In this document: in pieces, positions 45,300 to 53,342 of the stretch
Numbering within the stretch: the first letter of the stretch is position 1
Layout: every line of letters starts with the position of its first letter
Assembly (NCBI RefSeq): GCF_003050905.1
Contig: NZ_QAOT01000014.1
DNA: 64,000 nucleotides
Strand: one strand, 5' to 3'
Source of the DNA: Cereibacter_A azotoformans
GTDB taxonomy: Bacteria; Pseudomonadota; Alphaproteobacteria; Rhodobacterales; Rhodobacteraceae
Notes under the pieces: generated by a model
Seen by the model: the letters and a program-made list of their open reading frames with translations, nothing else
What the model was told of the DNA's origin: nothing
Databases searched by the model: none
Translations under genes and position numbers: made by a program

Positions 45300-46811
45300 G
45301 TGCCGCTCGTGACCTCCTTCGAAACCTTCGAGCGCGGCTGGAACGCCGGGCAGAACCAGCTTGTCCATGCGCGGCTGACGGCGGATCTCGACACGCCGGT
45401 GTCACTGATGCTGAAGCTGGCCGAGGCGCGGACGGACACCTTCATGCTGGAATCCGTGACCGGCGGCGAGATCCGCGGCCGCTATTCGGTGGTCGGCATG
45501 AAGCCCGACCTGATCTGGCAGTGCCACGGGCAGCACAGCCGCATCAACCGCGAGGCGCGCTTTGACCGGCAGGCGTTCCAGCCGCTCGAGGGCCATCCGC
45601 TCGACACGCTGCGGGCGCTGATCGCCGAAAGCCGCATCGACATGCCGGCCGACCTGCCGCCGATCGCCGCCGGCCTCTTCGGCTATCTCGGCTATGACAT
45701 GATCCGGCTGGTCGAGCATCTGCCGGGGGTGAACCCCGATCCGCTGGGCCTGCCCGATGCGGTGCTGATGCGGCCCTCGGTCGTGGCGGTGCTGGACGGG
45801 GTGAAGGGCGAGGTGACGGTGGTGGCGCCCGCCTGGGTCTCGTCGGGCCTGTCGGCGCGGGCGGCCTATGCGCAGGCGGCCGAGCGGGTGATGGATGCGC
45901 TGCGCGATCTCGACCGCGCGCCGCCCACGCAGCGCGACTTCGGCGAGGTGGCGCAGGTCGGCGAGATGCGGTCGAACTTCACGCACGAGGGCTACAAGGC
46001 CGCCGTCGAGACCGCCAAGGACTACATCCGCGCGGGCGACATCTTCCAGGTGGTCCCCTCGCAACGCTGGGCGCAGGAGTTCCGCCTGCCGCCCTTCGCG
46101 CTCTACCGCTCCTTGCGCAAGACCAACCCCTCGCCCTTCATGTTCTTCTTCAACTTCGGCGGCTTCCAGGTGGTGGGCGCCAGCCCCGAGATCCTCGTGC
46201 GGCTGCGCGACGGCGAGGTGACGATCCGCCCGATCGCCGGCACCCGCAAGCGCGGCGCGACCCCCGAAGAGGATCGCGCGCTGGAGGCCGACCTGCTCGC
46301 CGACCAGAAGGAGCTGGCCGAGCATCTGATGCTGCTGGATCTGGGCCGCAACGACGTCGGCCGTGTGGCGAAGGTGGGCACGGTGCGGCCGACCGAAAAG
46401 TTCATCATCGAGCGCTACAGCCACGTCATGCACATTGTCTCGAACGTGGTGGGCGAGATCGCCGAGGGGCAGGACGCGCTGTCGGCGCTGCTGGCGGGCC
46501 TTCCCGCGGGCACCGTCTCGGGCGCGCCGAAGGTCCGCGCGATGGAGATCATCGACGAGCTGGAGCCGGAAAAGCGCGGCGTCTATGGCGGGGGCGTCGG
46601 CTATTTCGCGGCCAATGGCGAGATGGATTTCTGCATCGCGCTGCGCACCGCCGTTCTGAAGGACGAGACGCTCTACATCCAGTCGGGCGGCGGCGTGGTC
46701 TATGACAGCGACCCCGAGGCCGAGTATCAGGAGACGGTGAACAAGGCCATGGCGCTGCGGCGCGCCGCCGAGGATGCGGGCCTCTTCGCCCGCCGACACG
46801 GCAACGGCTGA
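45300..46811 (+). CDS. trpE: Anthranilate synthase component I
   Basis: 503 residues beginning at GTG 45300 with AAGGTG upstream. The chorismate-binding half has the family blocks PSPFMFFFNFGGFQVVGASP, IRPIAGTRKRGATPEEDRAL, LDLGRNDVGRVAKVG, ERYSHVMHIVSNVVGEI and AGLPAGTVSGAPKVRAMEII. With TrpG it makes anthranilate from chorismate and glutamine. It is separated from trpGDC by an opposite-strand gene of 1.4 kb and follows ppiD by ten bases. Confidence 0.96.
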   Translation: MPLVTSFETFERGWNAGQNQLVHARLTADLDTPVSLMLKLAEARTDTFMLESVTGGEIRGRYSVVGMKPDLIWQCHGQHSRINREARFDRQAFQPLEGHPLDTLRALIAESRIDMPADLPPIAAGLFGYLGYDMIRLVEHLPGVNPDPLGLPDAVLMRPSVVAVLDGVKGEVTVVAPAWVSSGLSARAAYAQAAERVMDALRDLDRAPPTQRDFGEVAQVGEMRSNFTHEGYKAAVETAKDYIRAGDIFQVVPSQRWAQEFRLPPFALYRSLRKTNPSPFMFFFNFGGFQVVGASPEILVRLRDGEVTIRPIAGTRKRGATPEEDRALEADLLADQKELAEHLMLLDLGRNDVGRVAKVGTVRPTEKFIIERYSHVMHIVSNVVGEIAEGQDALSALLAGLPAGTVSGAPKVRAMEIIDELEPEKRGVYGGGVGYFAANGEMDFCIALRTAVLKDETLYIQSGGGVVYDSDPEAEYQETVNKAMALRRAAEDAGLFARRHGNG

Positions 46812-46883
46812 GACCATGCGGGGGCGGCCTTCAGGGCCGTTCCCGCAGTCTGCTCAAGAGCTTACTGGGCCCGCGCAGCGCGC

Positions 46884-48308
46884 TTACCGCATCAGGGCGG
46901 TGACCGGCGCCAGCGCCACCGCATCCGCCCGCCCCTCGACCGTCCATTCCAGCAGGCCCTGCACCGTCTCGGGCCTTGTGTCGCCATAGACCGCCACCCG
47001 GCCCTCCTGCGCCGCCTTGAAGGCGGCACGGTCGAGCACGCGGCGGATCTCGGCCGCGTTCGCCCCCTCGGCATCGAGGCTGCGGAACACGACCGCCGCC
47101 GGGAGGCTCTGGCGCCGGGCCACCTGATCGGCGGCGTTGAGGCCGCGGTCGTGGGTCACGAGCCCCCGGCCCTGCGCCTCGAGGATGCCGACGACCTGCG
47201 TCGCCAGCGTCCGGGCCTCCTGAAAGCCGCCCGAAGGCAGGTCGATCATCCCGACCGCCTCCGGCACCGCAAGCGCGGCGGATTCGAGCATCACCTCGGC
47301 ATCCGCAGCCGTCGCGCCCTCGGGCAGGCCCGTGGCGAGCATCAGCACCTCGTGCCCGGCCGCGCGATACATGGCGGCCGCGGTGGTCGCGCCGGGCTCC
47401 TGCGGGTCGATGACGAAGGTCACCGGGAACGGCAGGCCGGCCAGCGCCTCGCGGTCCAGGGCAGGCCCGCCCGTGTCGCGCAGGAGAACCGCGAACAGCG
47501 GCTTCTGCATCGGGTTCTCGAAGGGCCGCGCGTAGCGCCGGATCGGCGGCAGGTCGGTCTCGGGCGCAACCGTCGCCTGGGTCGTGGGATCGGGGTCGCC
47601 GATGCGCGGCAGGCGCGAGCCGTCTGCGGTCGTGCGCGGCGGGTCGGCCTCGATCATCCGCGGGCGCGCGGGATCGGTGATCCCTGCGGCTTCCGCCAGC
47701 ATCGCCTCCTCTTCCGGCGTCAGGGGCGGAGGCGGCGGCAACTCGGCCGCGGCGGGATCGGCCTCGGCGGCGGGCACGCCCGGCTGCGCCGTCCCCTCGA
47801 GGCGGACCGGAGCGGCAAGGCTCGTGGCGGGACGCGCGGGCGCTGCGGCCTCGCCCGCCGGGGCGACCGGAACCGCGGGTTCGAGCGGCACCGACTGCGG
47901 CCGGGAAGCGGTGCGGGTGTCGGGCGACGAGGTGTCGGGCACGTCCGGGACGGCCACGGGCAACATCTCGCTGCGCGACGGTGCCCGGTCGGCCGCCGGC
48001 AGGACCGGCGGCGCGTCGGGCAGAGGCCGGGCGAACTCGGATCCGGCGGGCGGCACGAGATCCGTGGCGGGGCCCGCGGGCACGGCCCCGGCCGCCATCG
48101 GCACGGAAGCCGGATCGGCTCCTCCGGCGGCGTCCGCCACGGCGGCGCGATCCGAGGAGGAGGAGACATCCGCGGCCACCGTCGCGGGCTCGGCCTTGAC
48201 GGAGGGCCAGGTCGTGCCCGGAGGCCGCGCCATCTGCGAGGCGACGGCGAGGCCCACGCTGCCCACGATGCCGCCCATCAACACGCCCGAAAGGAAACCC
48301 CGGCTCAT
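46884..48308 (-). CDS. Divergent polysaccharide deacetylase family protein (DUF610/YibQ type)
   Basis: 474 residues. An N-terminal span (RGFLSGVLMGGIVGSVGLAVA) is followed by about 200 residues of Pro/Ala/Glu-rich disordered linker. The C-terminal domain (about 255-470) contains LPFPVTFVIDPQEPGA, GHEVLMLATGLPEGA, VGMIDLPSGGFQEA, LEAQGRGLVTHDRGLNAADQ and AVFKAAQEGRVAVYG-like text, matching the divergent polysaccharide deacetylase family PF04748. The family is linked to the envelope, and catalytic activity is unproven. AGGAGTGG lies before ATG 48308. It is convergent with trpE and divergent from trpG. Confidence 0.85.
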   Translation of the reverse strand: MSRGFLSGVLMGGIVGSVGLAVASQMARPPGTTWPSVKAEPATVAADVSSSSDRAAVADAAGGADPASVPMAAGAVPAGPATDLVPPAGSEFARPLPDAPPVLPAADRAPSRSEMLPVAVPDVPDTSSPDTRTASRPQSVPLEPAVPVAPAGEAAAPARPATSLAAPVRLEGTAQPGVPAAEADPAAAELPPPPPLTPEEEAMLAEAAGITDPARPRMIEADPPRTTADGSRLPRIGDPDPTTQATVAPETDLPPIRRYARPFENPMQKPLFAVLLRDTGGPALDREALAGLPFPVTFVIDPQEPGATTAAAMYRAAGHEVLMLATGLPEGATAADAEVMLESAALAVPEAVGMIDLPSGGFQEARTLATQVVGILEAQGRGLVTHDRGLNAADQVARRQSLPAAVVFRSLDAEGANAAEIRRVLDRAAFKAAQEGRVAVYGDTRPETVQGLLEWTVEGRADAVALAPVTALMR

Positions 48309-48485
48309 CTGGCCACTCCTGCCCACTGCCCCTCGCGCCGGCCCGTTCCGGGCCTTCATGGGGCATTTCGCGCGTTTCCCGCGCCGTTCATCCCCTTGAC
48401 GCCCCTGCGCCCGTCGTCCCATGTATAACGCGACCGTCGCAAGGGTTCACCCCCTATCCTCCACATCGCCTCGGGGTGCCGCAAG

Positions 48486-49067
48486 ATGCTGCTTCTCATC
48501 GACAACTACGACAGCTTCACCTACAACCTCGTGCATTATCTGGGGGAACTCGGGGCCGAGGTCGATGTGCGGCGCAACGATGCGCTCGACGTGCAGGCCG
48601 TCATGGCGCTCCGGCCCGAGGCCATCGTGCTCTCCCCCGGCCCGTGCGACCCCGAGGCCGCGGGGATCTGCCTGCCGCTGACCGCCGCCGCGGCCGAGGC
48701 GAAGATCCCGCTCCTGGGCGTCTGTCTCGGACACCAGACCATCGGCCAGGCCTTCGGCGGCAAGGTGGTGCGCTGCCACGAGATCGTGCACGGCAAGATG
48801 GGCGCGATGCACCACGAGGGCAAAGGCGTCTTCGCCGGCCTGCCTTCGCCCTTCCTCGCCACGCGCTACCACAGCCTGATCGTCGAGCGCGACAGCCTGC
48901 CCGACTGCCTCGAGGTCACCGCATGGCTCGAGGATGGCACGATCATGGGGCTTCGCCACAAGACCCTGCCGATCGAGGGCGTGCAGTTCCACCCCGAAAG
49001 CATCGCGTCCGAGCATGGCCACCAGATGCTGCGCACCTTCCTCGACAGCGCCCGGGTGGCGGCATGA
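48486..49067 (+). CDS. trpG: Anthranilate synthase component II (glutamine amidotransferase)
   Basis: 193 residues, class I amidotransferase. The nucleophile Cys80 is in LLGVCLGHQTIGQAFGG, and the triad is completed by His169 and Glu171 (VQFHPESI). LLIDNYDSFTYNLVHYLGELGA is the usual TrpG/PabA start. It supplies ammonia to TrpE and may also serve PabB. Its last four bases overlap trpD (ATGA). Confidence 0.96.
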   Translation: MLLLIDNYDSFTYNLVHYLGELGAEVDVRRNDALDVQAVMALRPEAIVLSPGPCDPEAAGICLPLTAAAAEAKIPLLGVCLGHQTIGQAFGGKVVRCHEIVHGKMGAMHHEGKGVFAGLPSPFLATRYHSLIVERDSLPDCLEVTAWLEDGTIMGLRHKTLPIEGVQFHPESIASEHGHQMLRTFLDSARVAA

Positions 49068-50080
49068 GCGACCGGCTGAAGCCGCTGATCGGCACCGCGG
49101 CCACCCGCCCCCTCACCCGCGAGGAGGCGGAGTTCGCCTTCGAATGCCTGTTCGAGGGCGAGGCCACCCCCGCGCAGATGGGGGGCCTTCTGATGGCGCT
49201 GCGCACCCGCGGCGAGACGGTGGATGAATATGCCGCAGCGGCCACCGTCATGCGCGCCAAGTGCCACAAGGTCCGCGCGCCCCACGGGGCCATCGACATC
49301 GTGGGCACCGGGGGCGACGGCAAGGGCACGCTGAACATCTCCACCGCGACCGCCTTCGTCGTGGCGGGCGCGGGCGTGCCGGTCGCCAAGCACGGCAACC
49401 GCAACCTCTCGTCCAAGTCGGGCGCCGCGGATGCGCTGACCGAGATGGGGCTCAATGTGATGATCGGCCCCGAGCGGGTCGAAGAATGCCTGATGGAGGC
49501 CGGGATCGGCTTCATGATGGCGCCGATGCACCATCCGGCGATGCGCCATGTGGGGCCGGTGCGGGCTGAGCTGGGCACGCGGACGATCTTCAACATCCTC
49601 GGGCCGCTGACCAATCCGGCGGGCGTGAAGCGGCAGCTGACCGGCGCCTTCTCCCCCGACCTCATCCGGCCCATGGCCGAGGTTCTGGCCGCGCTCGGAT
49701 CCGAGAAGGCGTGGCTCGTGCATGGCGGCGACGGCACGGACGAGCTGGCGATCTCGGCCGCCTCGAAGGTGGCCGCGCTCGAGGGCGGGCAGATCCGCGA
49801 GTTCGATCTGCACCCCGAGGAGGCGGGCCTTCCCGTCCACCCGTTCGAGGAGATCGTGGGCGGCACGCCGGCCGAGAATGCGCAGGCCTTCCGCGCGCTG
49901 CTCGAGGGCGCGCCCGGCGCCTATCGCGACGCGGTGCTGCTGAACGCGGCGGCGGCGCTCGTGGTGGCTGATCGGGCCGCTACCCTCGTGGAAGGGGTAG
50001 AGATCGCCACCGAAAGCATCCTGTCCGGTGCCGCCAAGGCGAAGGTCGCCCTGCTGGTCCGGCTGACGAACGCCGCCTGA
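49064..50080 (+). CDS. trpD: Anthranilate phosphoribosyltransferase
   Basis: 338 residues. The PRPP-binding GTGGDGKGTLNISTATAFV, KHGNRNLSSKSGAADALTEMG and the anthranilate-side RTIFNILGPLTNPAG are typical of TrpD. It joins anthranilate to PRPP, the second tryptophan-specific step. It is translationally coupled to trpG and 31 bases ahead of trpC. Confidence 0.96.
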   Translation: MSDRLKPLIGTAATRPLTREEAEFAFECLFEGEATPAQMGGLLMALRTRGETVDEYAAAATVMRAKCHKVRAPHGAIDIVGTGGDGKGTLNISTATAFVVAGAGVPVAKHGNRNLSSKSGAADALTEMGLNVMIGPERVEECLMEAGIGFMMAPMHHPAMRHVGPVRAELGTRTIFNILGPLTNPAGVKRQLTGAFSPDLIRPMAEVLAALGSEKAWLVHGGDGTDELAISAASKVAALEGGQIREFDLHPEEAGLPVHPFEEIVGGTPAENAQAFRALLEGAPGAYRDAVLLNAAAALVVADRAATLVEGVEIATESILSGAAKAKVALLVRLTNAA

Positions 50081-50111
50081 CGGCCAAGAGACAAAGGGGG
50101 ACCGGCCGGCG

Positions 50112-50924
50112 ATGAGCACCATTCTCGACCGCATCAAGGCTTACAAACTGGAAGAGATCGAGGCCCGCAAGGCCGAAAGGCCGCTGGTCGCGGTCGAGGA
50201 TGCGGCCCGCGCCGCGCCTGCGCCCCGAGGCTTCGCCCGGGCCCTCTCGGCGGCCGCCGCGACCGGCTACGGGCTGATCGCCGAGATCAAGAAGGCCAGC
50301 CCCTCGAAGGGCCTCATCCGCGAGGATTTCGACGTGCCCGCGCTGGCCCGCGCCTATGAGGCGGGCGGCGCCACCTGCCTCTCGGTCCTAACCGACGGCC
50401 CGTCGTTCCAGGGAGCGGACGAGTTCCTGCGTCAGGCCCATGACGCGGTCAAGCTGCCCTGCCTGCGCAAGGACTTCATCTACGACACCTATCAGGTGGC
50501 GGAGGCCCGCGCGCTCGGGGCCGACTGCATCCTCATCATCATGGCAAGCGTCAGCGACAGCCAGGCGCTCGAACTCGAGGCGGCGGCGAGCCAGTGGGGC
50601 ATGGATGTGCTGGTCGAAGTTCATTCGCGCGAGGAACTCGCGCGGGCGGAACATCTGAAATCGCGGCTCATCGGCATCAACAACCGCAACCTCGACACGT
50701 TCGAGGTCTCGCTTGACGTGACGCGCGATCTGGCGCGACGCGTGCCCGAGGACCGGCTGATCGTCTCCGAGAGCGGGCTTTACACGCCCGACGACCTCGC
50801 CGACCTCGCCCGCTACGGCGCCCGCTGCTTCCTGATCGGGGAAAGCCTGATGCGGCAACAGGATGTCGAGGCGGCCACCCGCGCCATCCTCGCGGCGCCG
50901 CTCACCTCGCAAGGCGGCATCTGA
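50112..50924 (+). CDS. trpC: Indole-3-glycerol-phosphate synthase
   Basis: 270 residues, a single TIM barrel without the fused TrpF domain found in E. coli. IAEIKKASPSKGLIREDFD, LRKDFIYDTYQVAEARALGAD, IGINNRNLDTFEVSLD and VSESGLYTPDDLADLARYGA carry the catalytic Lys/Glu residues of the family. GGGGGACCGGCCGGCG leads the ATG. Its stop shares a base with the moaC start (TGATG). Confidence 0.96.
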   Translation: MSTILDRIKAYKLEEIEARKAERPLVAVEDAARAAPAPRGFARALSAAAATGYGLIAEIKKASPSKGLIREDFDVPALARAYEAGGATCLSVLTDGPSFQGADEFLRQAHDAVKLPCLRKDFIYDTYQVAEARALGADCILIIMASVSDSQALELEAAASQWGMDVLVEVHSREELARAEHLKSRLIGINNRNLDTFEVSLDVTRDLARRVPEDRLIVSESGLYTPDDLADLARYGARCFLIGESLMRQQDVEAATRAILAAPLTSQGGI

Positions 50925-51403
50925 TGGCCGGGCTGAGCCACTTCGATGAGGCCGGCCGCGCGCATATGGTGGATGTGTCCGACAAGCCGGTGACGGCCCG
51001 CGTGGCCGTGGCCCGCGGCGAAGTGCGGATGAGCGCGGCGACGCTCGCCCTCGTGACCGAGGGCCGGGCGGACAAGGGCGATGTGCTGGGTGTCGCACGG
51101 CTTGCCGGGATCATGGCGGCGAAGCGCACCGCCGACCTGATCCCGCTCTGCCACCCGCTGCCGATCACCAAGGTTGCGCTGGACCTGACGCCCGACCCGG
51201 GCCTTCCGGGCATCGTGGTCGAGGCCACCGTCCGGACCGGCGGCCAGACCGGCGTCGAGATGGAGGCCCTGACCGCCGTCTCGGTCGCCTGCCTCACGAT
51301 CTACGACATGGTGAAGGCGGTCGAGAAGGGCATGGAGATCACCGGCATCCGCCTGCTGCTCAAGGATGGCGGCAAGTCGGGCCGGTTCGAGGCCACGCCA
51401 TGA
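50924..51403 (+). CDS. moaC: Cyclic pyranopterin monophosphate synthase MoaC
   Basis: 159 residues. LSHFDEAGRAHMVDVSDKPVTAR, DLIPLCHPLPITKVALDL, TGVEMEALTAVSVACLTIYDMVKAVEK and LLLKDGGKSG are the conserved MoaC blocks. It makes cyclic pyranopterin monophosphate in molybdenum cofactor synthesis, with MoaA, which is not in the window. It is tightly packed between trpC and moeA, a linkage widely seen in alphaproteobacteria without a clear metabolic reason. Confidence 0.96.
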   Translation: MAGLSHFDEAGRAHMVDVSDKPVTARVAVARGEVRMSAATLALVTEGRADKGDVLGVARLAGIMAAKRTADLIPLCHPLPITKVALDLTPDPGLPGIVVEATVRTGGQTGVEMEALTAVSVACLTIYDMVKAVEKGMEITGIRLLLKDGGKSGRFEATP

Positions 51404-52584
51404 TCCGGGTCGAGGAGGCCCTCGAGCGGGCGCTGGCGCTCGCCTCTCCGTTGCCGGTCGAGAAGGTGCCGCTGGCCTCGGCCTCGGGGCGCGTGATGGC
51501 GCGGCCGGCGGTGGCGACGCGCGATCAGCCGCCCTTCGATGCCTCGGCCATGGACGGATATGCGGTGATCGGCGATCCGCCGGCGGGCGCGACCTTCGCC
51601 GTGGTGGGCGAGGCCGCGGCGGGCCACGGTTGGCAGGGCGGGCTCGAGCCCGGACAGGCGGTGCGGATCTTCACGGGCGCGCCCGTTCCACCCGAGGCGA
51701 CCCGCGTGGTGTTGCAGGAGGATGTGACGGTCGAGGCGGGCGTGATCCGTCTGGCCTCGGCGGCCACGGGCGGCGCGCATATCCGGCCGAAGGGTCAGGA
51801 CTTCCGCGCCGGTGACAGCCTGTCGCCCCGGCGCCTGCGGCCGAACGACCTGGCGCTTCTGGCCGCGATGAACATTCCCGAGGTCACGGTGACGCGCCGC
51901 CCGGTGGTGGCCCTGATCGCCACCGGCGACGAGCTGGTGATGCCCGGCGAGGTGCCGCGCCCCGATCAGATCATCGCCTCGAACAGCTTCGCGCTGAAGG
52001 CCCTGGTCGAAGCCGAGGGCGCCGAGGGGCGGCTTCTGCCCATCGCGCGCGACACCGAGGACGAGCTGCGCACCGTGCTGGATCTCGCCTCGGACGCCGA
52101 CCTGATCGTGACGATCGGCGGCGCCTCGGTGGGCGACCACGATCTCGTGGGCAAGGTGGCGGCCGAGATGGGGCTGGAGCGCGCCTTCTACAAGATCGCC
52201 ATGCGCCCCGGAAAGCCGCTGATGGCGGGCCGCCTGCGGGACGTGCCGATGCTGGGGCTGCCGGGCAATCCGGTCTCGTCCATCGTCTGCGCGCATCTCT
52301 TCCTGTTGCCGATGCTGCGCGCGATGCTGGGGCTGCCGGCTGGTCCGGCACCCATGCGAAGGGCGGAACTTGCGGTTGCCTTGCCGCCAAATCCCGCCCG
52401 CGCGCATTACATGCGCGCGCGCCTGACCCCGCGCGAGGGGCTGCCGCTGATCGAGCCCTTCGGCTCGCAGGACAGCGCGCTGCTGCGGCTGCTGGCCCAG
52501 GCGGATGCGCTGCTCGTGCGGCCGGTGGATGACCCGGCGCGCGAGCCGGGCGAGGCGATGGATTACATTTCCCTGAACGCTTGA
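51400..52584 (+). CDS. moeA: Molybdopterin molybdenumtransferase MoeA
   Basis: 394 residues. DQPPFDASAMDGYAV, ATGDELVMPGEVPRPDQII, LIVTIGGASVGDHDLV, IAMRPGKPLMAG and LGLPGNPVSS are all hallmark MoeA segments. It inserts molybdate into adenylated molybdopterin. The ATG overlaps the moaC stop. lexA follows, but with its own promoter and operators, so the moeA transcript may end or continue into it. Confidence 0.96.
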   Translation: MIRVEEALERALALASPLPVEKVPLASASGRVMARPAVATRDQPPFDASAMDGYAVIGDPPAGATFAVVGEAAAGHGWQGGLEPGQAVRIFTGAPVPPEATRVVLQEDVTVEAGVIRLASAATGGAHIRPKGQDFRAGDSLSPRRLRPNDLALLAAMNIPEVTVTRRPVVALIATGDELVMPGEVPRPDQIIASNSFALKALVEAEGAEGRLLPIARDTEDELRTVLDLASDADLIVTIGGASVGDHDLVGKVAAEMGLERAFYKIAMRPGKPLMAGRLRDVPMLGLPGNPVSSIVCAHLFLLPMLRAMLGLPAGPAPMRRAELAVALPPNPARAHYMRARLTPREGLPLIEPFGSQDSALLRLLAQADALLVRPVDDPAREPGEAMDYISLNA

Positions 52585-52609
52585 CACAAAGCGGGAACGC
52601 GGGCAGAAC
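52581..52609 (+). promoter_or_regulatory. Candidate lexA promoter
   Basis: TTGACA (52581-52586), a perfect -35 hexamer, begins right after the moeA stop. A 17-base spacer places the -10 at CAGAAC (52604-52609), which is poor but falls inside the LexA boxes. That is the expected layout for an autorepressed promoter. Confidence 0.6.
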
Positions 52610-52620
52610 ATGCGGTGAAC
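52595..52620. promoter_or_regulatory. Double LexA box upstream of lexA
   Basis: Three GAAC tetramers start at 52595, 52606 and 52617, exactly 11 bases apart. They form two overlapping copies of GAAC-N7-GAAC, the reverse complement of the Rhodobacter/alphaproteobacterial SOS box GTTC-N7-GTTC. A fourth GAAC is at 52575, off this phase. The array lies 22 bases upstream of the lexA start and overlaps its probable promoter. Confidence 0.9.
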
Positions 52621-52641
52621 CCTTCGACGGAGGTTGCCGCC

Positions 52642-53328
52642 GTGCTGACACGCAAGCAGATGGAACTGCTGGACTTCATCAAGACACGGATGGACCGCGA
52701 CGGCGTGCCGCCCTCGTTCGACGAGATGAAGGATGCGCTCGACCTGCGGTCGAAGTCCGGCATCCATCGGCTGATCACCGCGCTGGAAGAGCGTGGCTTC
52801 ATCCGCCGCCTTGCCCACCGCGCCCGCGCGATCGAGATCGTGAAGCTGCCCGAGGCGATGGAGCGGGCGGGCTTTGCCCCCCGTGTGATCGAGGGCGACC
52901 GGACGGAGCCTCCTCGGGGCGCGCGCCCGGTGGAAACGGCGAACGCGCTCGATCTGCCCCTGATGGGCCGGATCGCGGCGGGCCTGCCGATCGAGGCCAT
53001 CACGGACGGGGCGCAGTCGGTCACGGTGCCGAGCATGATGCTGTCGGGCCGCGGGCAGCACTACGCGCTGGAAGTCCGCGGCGATTCGATGATCGAGGCC
53101 GGGATCAACGACGGCGACATCGTCGTGATCCGCGAGCAGCAGACGGCGGACAATGGCGACATCGTGGTGGCGCTGGTCGCGGATCATGAGGCGACGCTGA
53201 AACGCTTCCGTCGCCGCGGCGGCATGATCGCGCTCGAGCCCGCCAACGCCTCCTACGAGACGCAGGTCTATCCCGACCACATGGTCAAGGTTCAGGGCAG
53301 GCTCGTGGGGCTGATCCGCAGCTACTGA
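52642..53328 (+). CDS. lexA: SOS repressor LexA
   Basis: 228 residues from GTG 52642, which has GGAGGT seven bases upstream; a GTG at 52615 has none. The winged helix (1-70) contains VPPSFDEMKDALDLRSKSGI then HRLITALEERGFIRRLAHRA. Self-cleavage should occur at Ala113-Gly114 (MGRIAAGLP), with Ser149 (GDSM) and Lys187 (ATLKRF) as the catalytic dyad. It represses SOS genes, and itself through the double box just upstream. In R. capsulatus LexA also affects GTA production. Confidence 0.97.
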   Translation: MLTRKQMELLDFIKTRMDRDGVPPSFDEMKDALDLRSKSGIHRLITALEERGFIRRLAHRARAIEIVKLPEAMERAGFAPRVIEGDRTEPPRGARPVETANALDLPLMGRIAAGLPIEAITDGAQSVTVPSMMLSGRGQHYALEVRGDSMIEAGINDGDIVVIREQQTADNGDIVVALVADHEATLKRFRRRGGMIALEPANASYETQVYPDHMVKVQGRLVGLIRSY

Positions 53329-53342
53329 CGGCGCACCGCGGC

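Noticed and set aside
48396..48429. TTGACG...TATAAC as a promoter for trpG
   Set aside because: Both boxes are good but the spacer is 22 bases, five longer than ideal, so it cannot be supported as a sigma-70 promoter.
50924..52584. Possible misassigned gene content, because molybdenum-cofactor genes follow tryptophan genes
   Set aside because: The trpC-moaC-moeA-lexA order is a known conserved arrangement in alphaproteobacteria, so this is not a rearrangement.
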